64,000 nt of DNA from Meandrina meandrites (GCA_963693305.1 OY855907.1:33080301-33144300), one strand, 5' to 3'; positions 10,801 through 21,514 are shown, numbered from the stretch's first letter. Made by a program: numbers and translations. The notes: generated by a model from the sequence alone, not told the origin.

Positions 10801-13800
10801 CATCTCTCTCCACCCAGGTGTACAAACAGATAGTCAGAAAGTCAATTCTAGGCCGGGTAACCCTGCGATACACTAGCATCCCATCTAGGGGGAGTGGAAA
10901 TACTCCTGCATGTACCACGTAATTTTTTAATGCTAAAGAAACCAGGATTAAGCTCCTTGGCCCAAATAAAAATTATGCAGAATTACATGGTACTGTTACA
11001 TGTACATTCAGCTGCAGAAATTACTGTTCTGCTATAAAAGGTTGACCATAAAAGTTGGTCTACTACAGATTGTCATGATTATAACATTAAAATTTTGTTG
11101 CCATTGCTGCTAAATCAGCCAAATACTGAACAAATAGCCATACAAAGTATAGGGCTTGAATAACCTTTGTGTATTTTGACATATGATTTAACACAAAATA
11201 ATTGATAACAAAGAAGAAACACAGCTTGATTGAAGACGAACAAACCACTGAAATGTTTGAAATGCCATTATTGCATTTGTGAAAAATTTGAAAAGAAGGT
11301 TTTGTTGGCCTAGCTCACTAAAAGTATCTGGTATCTGGGAGGCCATGCATTTAATTCCCATCAGAGAATCAGAGTTTTTCTTTGTCTTAAGTTTGTGACA
11401 AAATGAATATTTCATCTCTATCAGGTCAAATTATTTTAGAAGGGTTCCATTCCAAGCTATTCAGCCACCACATTTTCTACAAAAACTAACACTGACAGGA
11501 AATAATATATTAAGACAACAGCTCAACTAACTTGCCATCCTGACTCCAAACAGCTTGACATTTCTGTCCTACTTTCCATTTGACACCTGCCGAGGCTGCA
11601 GCATCACTGACGCCTCCTTTCTAATGTGAGATAAAGACAATCAAACAATAGCCATTGCTTTATTTCTTTGTTTGCGAGGGAATAGTTCTAACGCTGTGGG
11701 ATGCTCTTTTTTATATTAAAACCAAGAAGTTACAGAGCTCTCTAGGTTTAAATATTTTGGCTTTTACTGTTTGTGTAAGCAAAGGGTGAAGACTGCTTCA
11801 ACAATGATCGGAATAAATAACCAAGTGAACAGCCTAACAGGTGCATAAGCACATGAAGGCCTCAATAAACAGGCCAAGCACACAACGGTTAAGAGCACAG
11901 AAAGCCATCCACAGGACCGACTGACTAAAAGGGGTTAATTGAATAGAAAAAATTAATGAAGTCCATACAATGTAATGTATATGAAATGATTCTTATGAAC
12001 TGCTGATGTATATAAAAGTGACAAATGATCATCGCAGTGTATTTGTGTAAATAACAGATGTAATCTACACCAACAACAAATTGAATGAACAGTAGAATGA
12101 ACAGCCAGACAGGTGCATACAAGCACCTGAATGCCTGAGCAAACAAACTAGGCAAACAAGAAAGCTGAAAATACAGAAAGTCATCAATCAGGGTGCAACA
12201 AAAGTGCTGTCTGATAGTCCGGGGCTAGTGGAATGATTCGTCGGGCTAATGTCTTTAGATCACTGGTTGCCCGACGGGCAAGCCGGGCGGGCAAGCAATT
12301 TTTTATGACAAACTATAGAAATGAGCATGGAGCAAACAGTTCGTGAGGGATTTAAGTGAAACAATACAATTTTTTTCCTTAGTTGAAATGACCAAGAAAT
12401 CTAAGCAACCAGAGTCATTCTATTTTTGGAGTACCTGCAGAATTTCACACGTTTGCACACAATTTTAAAAAATTAAGCAAATTATTGTCATATGCTAAAT
12501 CGAGCAATTCTATTCAAGTACTGTAGAATTAGTTGATCGCATGTATGTTGCGCAGTAAATAAATTTTATTTTCTTTATTAAAAAAATAATTTCGGGCTAC
12601 CACCTCAGAGCTTCTGGCTAGTACACTGGAAAAGCAGGTTGCCCGAAGGACAAGCTGATTTTTTGATTTTCCTCTCACCCTGTGACAATGCAAATGACTA
12701 ACCATACTGATTTACTTGATAGTAGCCTGTTGTCCTTATGATATTTTTTCGATCAGGTGAATTTATTTTTGATATTAATAAATAAGCAATTAAGCTGTAA
12801 ATTATGAGTTTTCATAAATAAGAAGATTGACAGGAAAATAATAATCTTCATGCTCAGAAATTCTGCCATTCTTCTCAGGGGCATAGTGACGGACCAAGTG
12901 GAAGGAAAAAATTCTTTTTGCCCTGCAGTTTCTATAACAAGGGTCTTACCTCATTCACTTTCAGAAGGTCCAATGTAAGGGTTATCACTTCCTGGAAAGA
13001 CAAAATAATGCGCATTATTTTATGACAAGCCAAATTATTTGCCCTTTGACTTAAACAAACTTATAATATCAACTTTGTTTAACAAGGGTAGCACGTAAGC
13101 GAGGAGGGAGGAAAACTGGAGAACCCGGAGAAAAACCCTCGGAGAAGGGATGAGAACCAACAACAAGCTCGACCAACATAATTATGATGATGCGGTCCGG
13201 GGAATCAAATCCCGGGCCATATTGGTGGGAAGTGAGTGCTCTCACCAATGTGCTAACCCTGCTCCATGTAGGACATATTTATGTTACATTTGTACCAACA
13301 TGTCTGGTTCAAATATTTTAGCCCAGGTACAATTTGGTGTTTTCCTTTGTTCTGATGTATGGTAAGGTAAGTCTGCTTATCCCGGTTTCTGTAGCATGAA
13401 GCGACTAGGAGTATTTCTACTCCCCCCTGGATGGGATGCTAGTCCATCGCAGGGTTACCCCCAGCAGTAAATTCGCCGGTACCCATTTATACACCTGGGT
13501 GGAGAGAGGCACTATGGGAGTAAAGTGTCTTGCCCAAGAACAGAACGCCGCGCCCCGGCCAGGGCTCAAACCCAGCCCGCCCGGTCCGGAGTCGAGCGCA
13601 CTAACCGTTAGGCCACCGAGCCTCCCACTCTGATGTATGGCAATATATAATAATGAATATAAAACCAAGGGAAAATTGAACCACAACATATGCATTTGTA
13701 CATTGTACTGAAGTTACAGTAACAGCCAAAACTTGACAATCCCTTCCCAAAACTTGATCCTTGATAATCAGTATCATATAGAATTGAGAATCTAGTATCA

Positions 13801-14883
13801 ATGCTTGAAAATTGCTTGACACTCCTAAACAAATACCAATTATTCCTCAAAGAACAAATTGCAATATTTTGTGGAAATTCTATTAGAATTCTATGTTCCT
13901 GGACATCATGTACTTTCTGAAACCACCTCCCAGCTGCTGGGTATCTAGACACAGTGATTTTAATATTTTCAGGTCCTTAGGTCCCAGGGTGCATTCCGTA
14001 TACATCCAACGCCGAAGGTACGCCAAGGTTTTAAAAGTCTACGCCATGGTTCTTTGTCATTATAATATAAAATAAGTCATCTGTACGCCAATTAAAAGGT
14101 GCCGACTACGATCGTACGCCAGTACACTGCAAACTTTTGACATCCACGCCGAAGATCTTCGGCGTAACCTACATAAAATGCAGCCTGGCTTAGGTCCAGT
14201 TACCGGCCATTTTGCCAACATGTAGTTCCGTCAATTCAACCAGCATTTGGCTTTTGTAGTCACTCTTTGTTCAAGCTTAAAGAACTCCAACTTCCTAGTG
14301 TAGAAATACTAAGCTGGAGTTTAATAGCCTTTATTGTAAATTATATACTGCAGTTGATGTCAAACTTTCATCAATATGATACATTTGTGAACTGACTGTT
14401 GGCGAAACTTCACGTTGGTCAAACGACCGGTCACCTTAGCTACGACTGCTATAACTTGCTCCAAATCTCGGTTCCATTAAATTCCAGCGAAATTTCCCAA
14501 AAACTCGTCCTTTTTCAGGCTGATTGGATATTATGTAAGTTTTCAACAATCTGACAACCAAAAAGGCTTTATAGAGTAGCTATGCCATCCTACAACATCT
14601 AAAGGTGACTAAGACGGGAATTAAACAAATAAAAAGCGCAAAATTTAACCTGTAGATCTCCCTTCAACTTGTTTAGTTCCTCATTGTCTGGATCAGTAGT
14701 CAACGCCGCTTCGACCTACCAGAAAAAAAAATCTGTGTTCTAATATCATTAAAGAAAATAGGCTGAAAAGACTTTTTCACATAGGCAATCGAACTGTGGT
14801 AATTTTGCTCAAAGTCAGCTCGCCTGTCTTAGCTGTGCGCGGTATTCAGTCAAGTTCGTCTGTAATTCTCTAGCATCCGCCAT
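4898..14883 (-). CDS. SMNDC1: SMNDC1 / SPF30 (survival motor neuron domain-containing 1), 10 exons
   Basis: Ten exons on the minus strand: 14824-14883, 14650-14715, 12950-12991, 11532-11620, 10231-10321, 9141-9232, 7956-8022, 7234-7296, 6346-6432 and 4898-4978. They sum to 738 nt and give one 245-aa frame ending in TGA; the human protein is 238 aa. Residues 1-55 are a coiled-coil N-terminus (YRAQLRQVEAAL). Residues 71-115 form the Tudor domain with a probable aromatic cage of W81, Y88, F106 and Y109. A lysine-rich helix follows (KKKKMLKKKQRAK), then the conserved tail SIFASPESIQGKVGVGTCG. By family knowledge it is a nuclear spliceosome-assembly factor whose Tudor domain binds symmetric dimethylarginine on Sm proteins. 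All junctions are GT-AG except intron 1, which starts with GC. The introns hold many SINEs and MITEs. It starts back to back with zinc-finger gene A. Confidence 0.95.
5183..5202. repeat. Poly-C tract
   Basis: An uninterrupted C run in the last SMNDC1 intron, next to a decayed SINE end with the CATGAAGCGACTAGGAGTAT signature. Confidence 0.9.
5255..5625 (-). mobile_element. SINE copies (two tRNA-derived families, degraded)
   Basis: 5255-5440 is a minus-strand SINE with the TTTGTTGTTGG body signature and a tRNA-type B box (GGTTCGAATCC on the minus strand). It is joined to a diverged body of the other SINE family (5450-5625: CTGGATGGGA, CCCAGCACTCTG, CTTGCCCAA). Confidence 0.7.
5657..5940. mobile_element. 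Nested foldback MITEs
   Basis: Outer inverted ends GCCTGTTCCAGG and CCAGGAACAGGC enclose a second palindrome at 5703-5819 (ATTCTCGTCCCCATAGCC and GGCTATGGGGATGAGAAT). One foldback element appears to have inserted into another inside SMNDC1 intron 9. Confidence 0.75.
6485..6570. repeat. Dispersed repeat with TTGTGGTTC / TATCCTTGG motif
   Basis: The stretch from ATGTTGTGGTTC to CATACATTACCATAC recurs at about 46750-46840 and, inverted, at 13629-13690 in this window. Its class is unknown. Confidence 0.55.
7589..7891 (-). mobile_element. Full-length tRNA-derived SINE with 13-bp target duplication
   Basis: Minus-orientation SINE flanked by exact GTGACATGACAAT duplications (7576-7588 and 7892-7904). 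On the minus strand it has a Pol III A box (TGGCCTAATGG) and B box (GGTTCGAGCCC), both fitting consensus, then a body with CTTGGGCAAGA and CCCATCCAGGGGGGAG. It lies in SMNDC1 intron 7. The CTTGGGCAAG core resembles Nin-type SINE domains, but that is from memory. Confidence 0.9.
8632..8800. mobile_element. Long near-perfect hairpin (foldback MITE)
   Basis: The core arms are 45 nt (from GGTCATTACAGGGAAATC to TTGATGTATTGACC and its reverse) with two mismatches around a 12-nt loop. Weaker complementarity extends through CTTATTAACC. It lies in SMNDC1 intron 6, and AT-rich MITE-like sequence precedes it from about 8285. Confidence 0.85.
10497..10729. mobile_element. MITE, family with CCCGTTTCTCGAAAG-type ends
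   Basis: Inverted ends (CCATTTCTCAAAGGTCC and AGAGAAACGGGCCC) match a second copy at 55755-55974 that reads in the opposite direction. Shared internal blocks include ATTTTAAATATGAACAGAGG. No coding capacity. Confidence 0.75.
10745..10915 (+). mobile_element. Degraded SINE fragment
   Basis: Shares CCTTGGCAAGATAC, CTCCACCCAGGTGTA, ACTAGCATCCCATC and ATACTCCT with the full-length SINEs at 7589 and 44112. The tRNA-like head is missing. Confidence 0.75.
13095..13265 (-). mobile_element. Second-family SINE
   Basis: Contains the GGAGAACCCGGAGAAAAACC block and the AACCAACAACAAGCTC body shared with 5255-5440 and 58915-59155. The tRNA-like head is at the high-coordinate end (GAGTGCTCTCACC). Confidence 0.7.
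13363..13628 (-). mobile_element. Full-length SINE with 12-bp target duplication
   Basis: Same family as 7589-7891. It is flanked by exact TCTGATGTATGG duplications (13351-13362 and 13629-13640) and lies in SMNDC1 intron 2. It has a tRNA-like head on the minus strand with a slightly diverged B box. Confidence 0.9.
13984..14188. mobile_element. MITE, CCAGGNTGCATTCCG ends
   Basis: CCCAGGGTGCATTCCG at the left pairs with AAAATGCAGCCTGG at the right, and ACGCCGAAG recurs inside both ends. A related end (CCCAGGCTGCATTCCG) is at 35768. Confidence 0.7.
14716..14823 (-). other. GC-AG intron (SMNDC1 intron 1)
   Basis: The intron starts CAG|GCGAGC on the minus strand and ends CTGGTAG. This is the only join that links YRAQLRQ in phase to VEAAL, matching the order in human SMNDC1. 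No GT donor at that point keeps the frame. Confidence 0.8.
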
Positions 14884-15020
14884 CTTGATAAACGATCGAG
14901 CGAGGCCACTCGGCAACTTCGAGTTCCCGTATGAGAGTTGCGGGCGGCCGCTAAGCCAAACTCATCTACAGTTGTAAATGTGAAACAAAGGTCTGCTTCT
15001 TTTGTGTGAGGCCGGACTGT
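14884..15020. promoter_or_regulatory. Putative bidirectional promoter, SMNDC1 / zinc-finger gene A
   Basis: This is the gap between the SMNDC1 ATG and the non-coding first exon of zinc-finger gene A. It is richer in GC and CpG (GCGGGCGGCCGC near 14940) than the AT-rich flanks. Shared promoter activity is inferred from the layout. Confidence 0.5.
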
Positions 15021-15114
15021 CGTGAGGCTGCCAAGTTCTTTTCTCTGCAGTTCTCCTAAGTTCTCTAAACTCTCGCTCTCGGTTAGTGAAACGCGGTTGA
15101 AATCAAAACTCCAG
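15021..15114 (+). other. Non-coding first exon of zinc-finger gene A
   Basis: Ends ATCAAAACTCCAG|GTATGTG. The same junction and flanking bases occur before genes B (22403) and C (35521). The 5' end is approximate. Confidence 0.65.
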
Positions 15115-15181
15115 GTATGTGCAATTCAGTGTATTGCTATTTAATCTACATGTACACTTGCATCACAAAACTTTAGGTTTA

Positions 15182-15323
15182 CCTCGGTGTAAGAACCTGT
15201 GATATTTTTCTTTGTTTTGGAGCTATTGTTTTCCTTCTCTATCTTTGTTTTGCCAGCTCTTTGTTTTATTGCTCGTTCTTTGTCTTACTTCACCGGTGAG
15301 TTTCACAGGTTCTTACACCGAGG
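15182..15323. mobile_element. MITE, left copy of an inverted pair
   Basis: 142 bp bounded by 21-nt inverted repeats beginning CCTCGGTGTAAGAACC. An inverted copy lies at 15750-15889. Outer flanks (AAACTTTAGGTTTA and its reverse) are also shared, so each arm is about 165 bp. Confidence 0.85.
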
Positions 15324-15749
15324 ATGAGCCAAAGTTTTTGAAAAATCTGCACTTGACATTAGCAGTAAGGCACTACCTCTCTGGAACGTCTATTTTCATT
15401 CGCCCGCTGTAAACACTACCTCTATTGTTATTCAGGGCTAGGGGCATTGTTATGAGCTGTTATCTATTGTTTTAAGAACCAATGAAGTATCTCGTTCCGA
15501 GAGGTAGTGGGCGACCCGACATTAGTGGCATTCAGAGCCACCTCAAATTTACATAAATTTAGGGTGGCCCTAAAACCCATGTGCATATTTTTTTAAACTT
15601 TGCCAAACGTTGTATCTTGACAAAACAATTATAAATATAACAATTATCCCACAGTGCCGTTAGCTAAGTCTTTCTGTCTTTGAAGATTAACTGAAGCTCT
15701 CAAGCACAAAAGTGTTCGCTAAAGAACGAATCATTAAAGTTTGGCTCAT

Positions 15750-15889
15750 CCTCGGTGTAAGAACCTGTGAAACTCACCGGTGACGTAAAACAAAGAACGA
15801 ACAATACAACAGAGCTGGCAAAACAAAGATAGAGAAGGAAAACAATAGCTCCAAAACAAAGAAAAATATCACAGGTTCTTACACCGAGG
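15750..15889. mobile_element. MITE, right copy of an inverted pair
   Basis: Inverted copy of 15182-15323 with the same CCTCGGTGTAAGAACC end and matching flanks. The intervening 15324-15749 holds an intron block that is reversed relative to genes B and C. Confidence 0.85.
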
Positions 15890-16062
15890 TAAACCCAAAA
15901 CTTTGCAGAAAGATACATCTTATCCTGTTGATTACAACTCGGTAATAAAATCCCTCAACCGACTGTCGGACGTCTGTTGGCAACAGGCCACCAACAGACG
16001 ACTGACAGGTTACCAACAAGTACAAAGTTAATAACATTGTTATTTAATTACAGATTGACATA

Positions 16063-17379
16063 ATGAGCCCAAAGGAGGAGTGCTTCCAGTGTACTCAATG
16101 TGAACTTCCCTTTACAGACGCAAGAAGTCTTGAACTTCACCAAAAAACACATACATGTAGTGCTGCAAAGTCCTATGTTTGCCCACAATGTGGCAAGTCA
16201 TTTAGATGCCCATCAAATCTAAGGCGACACAAATTTATTCACAGTTCTGAAAAAACATTTAACTGTGAATTGTGTGACAAGTGGTTTAGGCAACCAACAG
16301 CCCTGAGCAGGCACAGGCTAAGTCACTATGGCGTCAAGTTCCAGTGTTCAGTATGTGATTTGTACCTTTCAGATTCATCTTCACTGAGGAGGCACGAAAG
16401 GAGGCATACACATACTGGAGAGAAGCCTTTCAAATGCACACAGTGTGACAGAAAATTTGCGTATTCAAAATCTCTTGCATCGCATAAAGTGACACATACT
16501 GGTATAAAATCTTACAAGTGCAATCAATGTGATAAGCAATTTAAACGTTCATCTGATCTTTCAGTGCATAACAGATTACACACTGGTATCAAACCCTTTA
16601 AGTGTACTGAGTGTGATAAAGCTTTTTCTGTGAAATCTAGTCTTACTTGTCATAAGAGGACTCACAGTGCCGAGAAACCATATGAATGTACTGAGTGTGA
16701 GAAGAAATTCACAGATCCATCAGCACTTCGGAATCATAAAAGGATTCATACTGGTGAGAAACCTTACAAGTGCACTCATTGTGATAAACAATTTGCTCGA
16801 AGGGATTCTCTTGTACTACACAATAGAATACACACTGGTGTTAAGCCTTACAAGTGCACTGTGTGTAATAAAGACTTCAGGTCATCGTCTCATAAAATTG
16901 TACATGAAAGAGCCCACAGTGGCAAGACACCCTACAAATGTGCTGTTTGTGAAAAAAGATACAAATTTCCATCCAGTTTAAATGAGCATAAGAGGAAGGC
17001 ACATACTAATGAAGAGCAGCATGTATGTCATTTTTGTGACCAAACTTTTCATCAAAGTGCAGATCTTGAAGAACACCGGAAAGTTCATGTTGGTGACGAG
17101 CCGTATCACTGTACACAGTGCAATGAGTGTTTTGCAGATTCTTCATCTCTAACTCAACATATAAACAACCAAAAAGAGTTAAAATGCTGTCAGTGTGGGA
17201 AATGTTTCAATTCAAGGTCTCAACTCAAGAAGCACATGGTATCGCACAGTGATGTGCGACCCTTTAAATGTAGTCAGTGCGAAAAAGTTTTCAAGTCAAA
17301 AGACCACCTCAGGAGGCATGTGTTATCACACACTGATGCTCGACCCTTTAAATGCGGTCAGTGTGGTATCTCACACTAA
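16063..17379 (+). CDS. C2H2 zinc-finger protein A (truncated open frame)
   Basis: 438 aa in one coding exon that starts after the acceptor TTAATTACAG (exon start 16054). It carries 15 C2H2-type fingers of the C-x2-C...H-x3-4-H form with TGEKPY-like linkers; finger 13 (YHCTQCNECF) lacks its last histidine. The frame stops shortly after a broken finger (FKCGQCGISH). Against genes B and C, about 41 bp are missing near 17365, moving the rest out of frame. Such proteins are usually nuclear DNA-binding regulators, and no KRAB-, SCAN- or ZAD-like domain was seen. The shortened protein could still be made and bind DNA. Its first exon is non-coding. Confidence 0.88.
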   Translation: MSPKEECFQCTQCELPFTDARSLELHQKTHTCSAAKSYVCPQCGKSFRCPSNLRRHKFIHSSEKTFNCELCDKWFRQPTALSRHRLSHYGVKFQCSVCDLYLSDSSSLRRHERRHTHTGEKPFKCTQCDRKFAYSKSLASHKVTHTGIKSYKCNQCDKQFKRSSDLSVHNRLHTGIKPFKCTECDKAFSVKSSLTCHKRTHSAEKPYECTECEKKFTDPSALRNHKRIHTGEKPYKCTHCDKQFARRDSLVLHNRIHTGVKPYKCTVCNKDFRSSSHKIVHERAHSGKTPYKCAVCEKRYKFPSSLNEHKRKAHTNEEQHVCHFCDQTFHQSADLEEHRKVHVGDEPYHCTQCNECFADSSSLTQHINNQKELKCCQCGKCFNSRSQLKKHMVSHSDVRPFKCSQCEKVFKSKDHLRRHVLSHTDARPFKCGQCGISH

Positions 17380-17741
17380 GGATAAACCCCATAAATGTAC
17401 CCAGTGTGGTAAGGCTTTTCAATCAAAAAGTTATCTCAAGTCACATTATGTTGTATCACACTGGCAAGCTACCTTTCAAGTGCAGTTTGTGTGGAAAAGG
17501 GTGTTTATACCACCCTAATCTCCAAATCCATATGAGGACACATACTGATTGTGAGCGACCACTTAAGTGTGATCAGTGTGAGAAAGCTTTCAGATTTAGC
17601 TTCATTCTCAAGGAGCACATGTTGACACATACTGGTGAAAAGACGTTTGAATGTGCAGATTGTGGCAAGAGTTTCAAGCAGCAATCTTATCTCAGGGCAC
17701 ACTTGGCAACCCACACTACAACAGACTCCACAAGCTCCTAA
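17380..17741 (+). pseudogene. Out-of-frame C-terminal fingers of zinc-finger gene A
   Basis: One further finger reads in frame 2 (HKCTQCGKAF...). A 1-base insertion near 17447 then moves the next three fingers into frame 3, ending at the stop at 17741. Genes B and C read through the same region in frame, so this is lost coding sequence. Confidence 0.85.
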
Positions 17742-18004
17742 TTAAGCTGATGTAACCTTTGCATCTGTGCCAAACTATAAAACTTTCTGGCTGATGTATT
17801 TATCGAAAGCTAGAAAGGAAGTAAGGAGAATACACATTGTAGTTGAATGCAATGGTCCAGCTAGACTAATTTCTACATGACCTCAGGCGTATTTTTCATG
17901 CGAACGAATACTCCATTCTTGACACTGTTCATTTAATTGATATATATTTATCGGAACAGGATTCAAGCTTGCCACGTTTTTGTTTATGGGTAGAGCATGT
18001 ATGT

Positions 18005-18010
18005 AATAAA
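18005..18010 (+). terminator. Poly(A) signal, zinc-finger gene A
   Basis: AATAAA about 265 nt after the last finger-coding frame, in AT-rich DNA. Confidence 0.45.
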
Positions 18011-19836
18011 ACTACTTCCATTTGCATCCATCCTTTATGAATTTAGTTCATGGTTTTACTTTAAAAATGCTTAACGGTTTTGTCTGGTTTCTTTTCACGT
18101 TTGACTTATGAATCGAGCATTTAAAATCTTGCTCTAAAGCGACTCTTAGACGACAACTCTTTCCAAACTTGTTAACTTTTCTCATATCCGTTGCAATAAT
18201 ATCTTCTGAGGAGACCTTCATTGAAGTAGGTGGGCGAATCTTGAAAATCTTGATAGCTGGTGAACAAAACATGTCATATGGCACCAAGACATTGTTCAGA
18301 CAAAACCATTGAGGTTTTAAAAGTAAAGCTATGCATTAAATATTCGTCACACTTCAAGGATGGACACAAATGGTAGAGTTCTGACTCTTAGAGATAATTC
18401 AGAATAATGAACTACTGTTGCTTTTTTAGTGCAGAGGGAAGGGTGTGTATGTATGTATTCAAGATAAAAAAGGATTCCACATAATGGTCTAGAAATCTCT
18501 TTATTATTATTAATACTATTCTTTACTCTGATCTGTGTGCTCCACTTTTACACAAAACCCTCAAGTGTCAATGTAAACTTGTGTATACGACATTTTTGGT
18601 ACACTATGTTTTGATATGTTGTCACGACTTAAATAAAATTCAGAAGGTGGTCTGGGCTGTCTTGTGACATTTTTTGGAGCTTTTTATGAAACTGATCGCT
18701 TTTTGTGGCCTATAATTGCTTTCCATGGCTTGTTGCATTGTCGAAGATTTCAAAATTATTGGTAAAAGCGAACAGCTGGTTTAAAGTAAGATATACATTA
18801 GTCCTCTTTCGAACTTCATTCATCCATTGAAAACTATAATTTATACTGCTTTAGTTGCCCAATAAAAGTTGCAAAAATACTGAAAGTTTCATGAATCTTT
18901 CATATAGTAAACTTGGGGCACCTGTGCCTCCCCGTACAAAAATGTTCTTGGTGAAACCCCCTTCTTCCGTGAAATTGAGTGGCCAATGTCAGTGACGTCG
19001 CTCATAGTTCAAGTCATTTTTTGGCTCAATACCCTATATAGCTTCAATAGTTTTAGAGACATTGTTTATTCAGTATTTTACCAATTTTTAGTTGCAAACC
19101 TTATGACGCCATCAATGATCTAATTTACATAGTCATGTCATCTACACTTAAAAGCTTACAGGTTCCACTAAAACCACTAGAATTGCAATAAATCGGCCCG
19201 ATGACCACATAGGAGAGAAAAAACTCGACTTAGGTGGCTTACTACAGTTTTGAGGGGGTAAAGCCTGCTCGCAGGCTAAAATGAGCCCAGCTTTCAACTC
19301 TTTTGTCAAATGTCCAGAAAAGTTTTAGCTTTCACTTATTATTGTTTGTTGCATCCTACAACCAATATATGCGACATTTGAGCAATGTAGATGCTAATAA
19401 ATAGCCAAAATGAATATCCGAGTGCTTAAAAGGAGACTGGGCACCAGTAGTTTCAATGGCGTTTTTCTCAAAATCTGCCCGTATGACCCTGCCTCAAAAA
19501 TTCAGAAATTAGAAATTGAGTCAGATAAAACATTCATGCAAAATAAATTGAAAATCTGTTAAGACAGATTTTTTGCAAAATAGAAAAATGTGGTTTTTTT
19601 GCCTATTTTTAAAATAGCTCAAAATCTATCTTACAGATTTTTTTTAAATTTTGGCTGTTGACGCAATTCACCCCCAAAAATTAATTTCATTATGGGTCGT
19701 ACGGTAGGTTTTTGAGGAATTTTGAGCCGAAGTCAGGTTTTTACGACCTCCGACGAGAATTGAATTGCGCATGCCCTTTTATTTGAGCGCGCTCATATAA
19801 AAAAGCGAATTAGAACTCCTCTTTCGGTTGTTTATC
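18011..19836. other. Intergenic DNA between zinc-finger genes A and B
   Basis: AT-rich, with no supported gene. GCCTGCTCGCAGGCTA near 19265 is a short palindrome typical of MITE ends here. 19430-19800 is a low-complexity block with repeated AAAATCTG and ACAGATTTTTT. Confidence 0.4.
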
Positions 19837-20500
19837 AGGCCTGTAGCCAGGATTTTCGCTGGGGGGGGGGGGGGGGGGGGGGTTGCGTATCAGCGCCTCC
19901 GGCGCGAAATGTCGAGCGCCGCAGGCGCGAGACGGTAGGGGGGTCTGGAGGTATTCTCCCCCACAAAAGTTTGAAAAAAATGGATAATCTGAGGCCGCAT
20001 TTCGTGCGTTTTTAAGACAGTTTGTTAGGAAACAAGCCACATAAAGGTGAAGGTAGCAAGGACAATAATTGTGGTACATTTTTAAATTCAAAACATAGCT
20101 TTAGAAACAGAACCTTGTAAACATATATAATTTACAATTTATTTAACTAACAATGACGGCAATTCTTTCTTTATTTCGTTGTCAAATGGTAATTACATAA
20201 ATCAGCCAGAGTCGGTTTGCTGACTGTGAACGGCATTAGTTAGAATGTATCGTTAAAATTAACCTAGAATCACACAATTTGGTCAAAAATATGCCACACC
20301 GGAATCTTCAAATGGTGGACCCATTAAATGTAAATAGACGAAGTACAGAAACACCATTTCCCTTTATTATTCATTTCTTTACTTATTTATTTTTATACTT
20401 TTTTCACAAGGAGCGGACTTCCAAGGCTCGTGGAGGAGGGGGCGGGGGTGCGGACGCACCCGTCACCCCCCCCCCCCCCCCCCCCCCCTGGCTACGGGCC
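19837..20500. mobile_element. hAT-like MITE with poly-G/poly-C ends
   Basis: 664 bp with inverted ends GGCCTGTAGCCAGG and CCTGGCTACGGGCC. It is flanked by exact 8-bp TGTTTATC duplications (19829-19836 and 20501-20508). A G run of about 21 follows the left end and a C run of about 23 precedes the right end. No transposase. Confidence 0.85.
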
Positions 20501-20794
20501 TGTTTATCTACCTGTTTGTAGTATTGTTTTCGTCCTATGGCGTGTCTAAAACCTTCTGAAACTTTCTGAAACTTTTAACTTTCGAATAAAGGGCTTCAAC
20601 TTGTTTTCGTTTCTTTTAGTGTTGCTCGCGAAAGTTTTGCGAGCGCGAGCGATATTGACGTCAGGCAGCCGAATCGTAGCGCGCGCTCTTGTCTCGTAAA
20701 AGCTGTAATTTAAGTCAGGCAAGCAGGGGTTCTAAGAGGGGAGACAGGAGCTGACAAATAATGCTCCGTAAAAACTAAAATCCTAATCTAAGAT

Positions 20795-21470
20795 AATTCG
20801 GAAGATCAAATTTTCAGTAAATTTTCAAAGACTAGCAATTCGGCAAATGTCACGCCACGTCAAGACCGGAAACCACGGGAGTCGCGTCAGGTCTGTCAAC
20901 CATCTGTCAGTCCCTTTTGTATTTTCGATCTTGTGCAATAATTTGTCTAACCACAAGCCTGCGGGACGCAGGCTAGACCGCGTGGCGGTTCAGAAAATCT
21001 TCGTTATACTAATTCATTTTCCGAGTTCAGTTGCTCATGGCCACTTCAAGAAAAAAAACTCAAAAGATTTTAGGTTTTACGGAGCGTTAGCACAAAGTTC
21101 ACCGCCGTTTATCAGCTATATCTTGCAATAGTTTTGATTTACCGGTTCCAAAACTGAACTCAAAACGCTTGAATTACACACGAAAAAAACAATTCATTTC
21201 TCTCCTAAAATTGGACAGAAGATCAAATTTTCAGATAATAGCAATTCGGCTAATATTACGCCAAAAGACCCGAAACTACGCGAGCCGCGTCATGTCTGTC
21301 AACCATCTGTCAACCCCGGCCTTTTGTATTCTCGATCGAAATAGATCTTTTGCAATAATTTGTCTGACCACAAGCATGTGGGACGCCAGAACAAGCTTTT
21401 TGGAGGCACGGCCTTAATAGATAAGACTGGTAAATCCTCGTTTTATTAATTCATTTTCCGAGGTCAGTGC
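20795..21470 (+). repeat. Two tandem copies of dispersed repeat R1
   Basis: Copies at 20795-21010 and 21222-21470 share GAAGATCAAATTTTCAG, GTCTGTCAACCATCTGTCA, TTGCAATAATTTGTCT, CCACAAGC and ATTCATTTTCCGAG in the same order. Further copies are at 25830 and 27588. Confidence 0.75.
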
Positions 21471-21514
21471 CCGAAAGGAAAAAAAGTTGCTCGAAATATC
21501 AAAAGTTGCGCAAA

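Noticed and set aside
13417..13695. 92-aa minus-strand frame
   Set aside because: It lies almost entirely in a SINE, and a near-identical frame recurs in the SINE at 7589.
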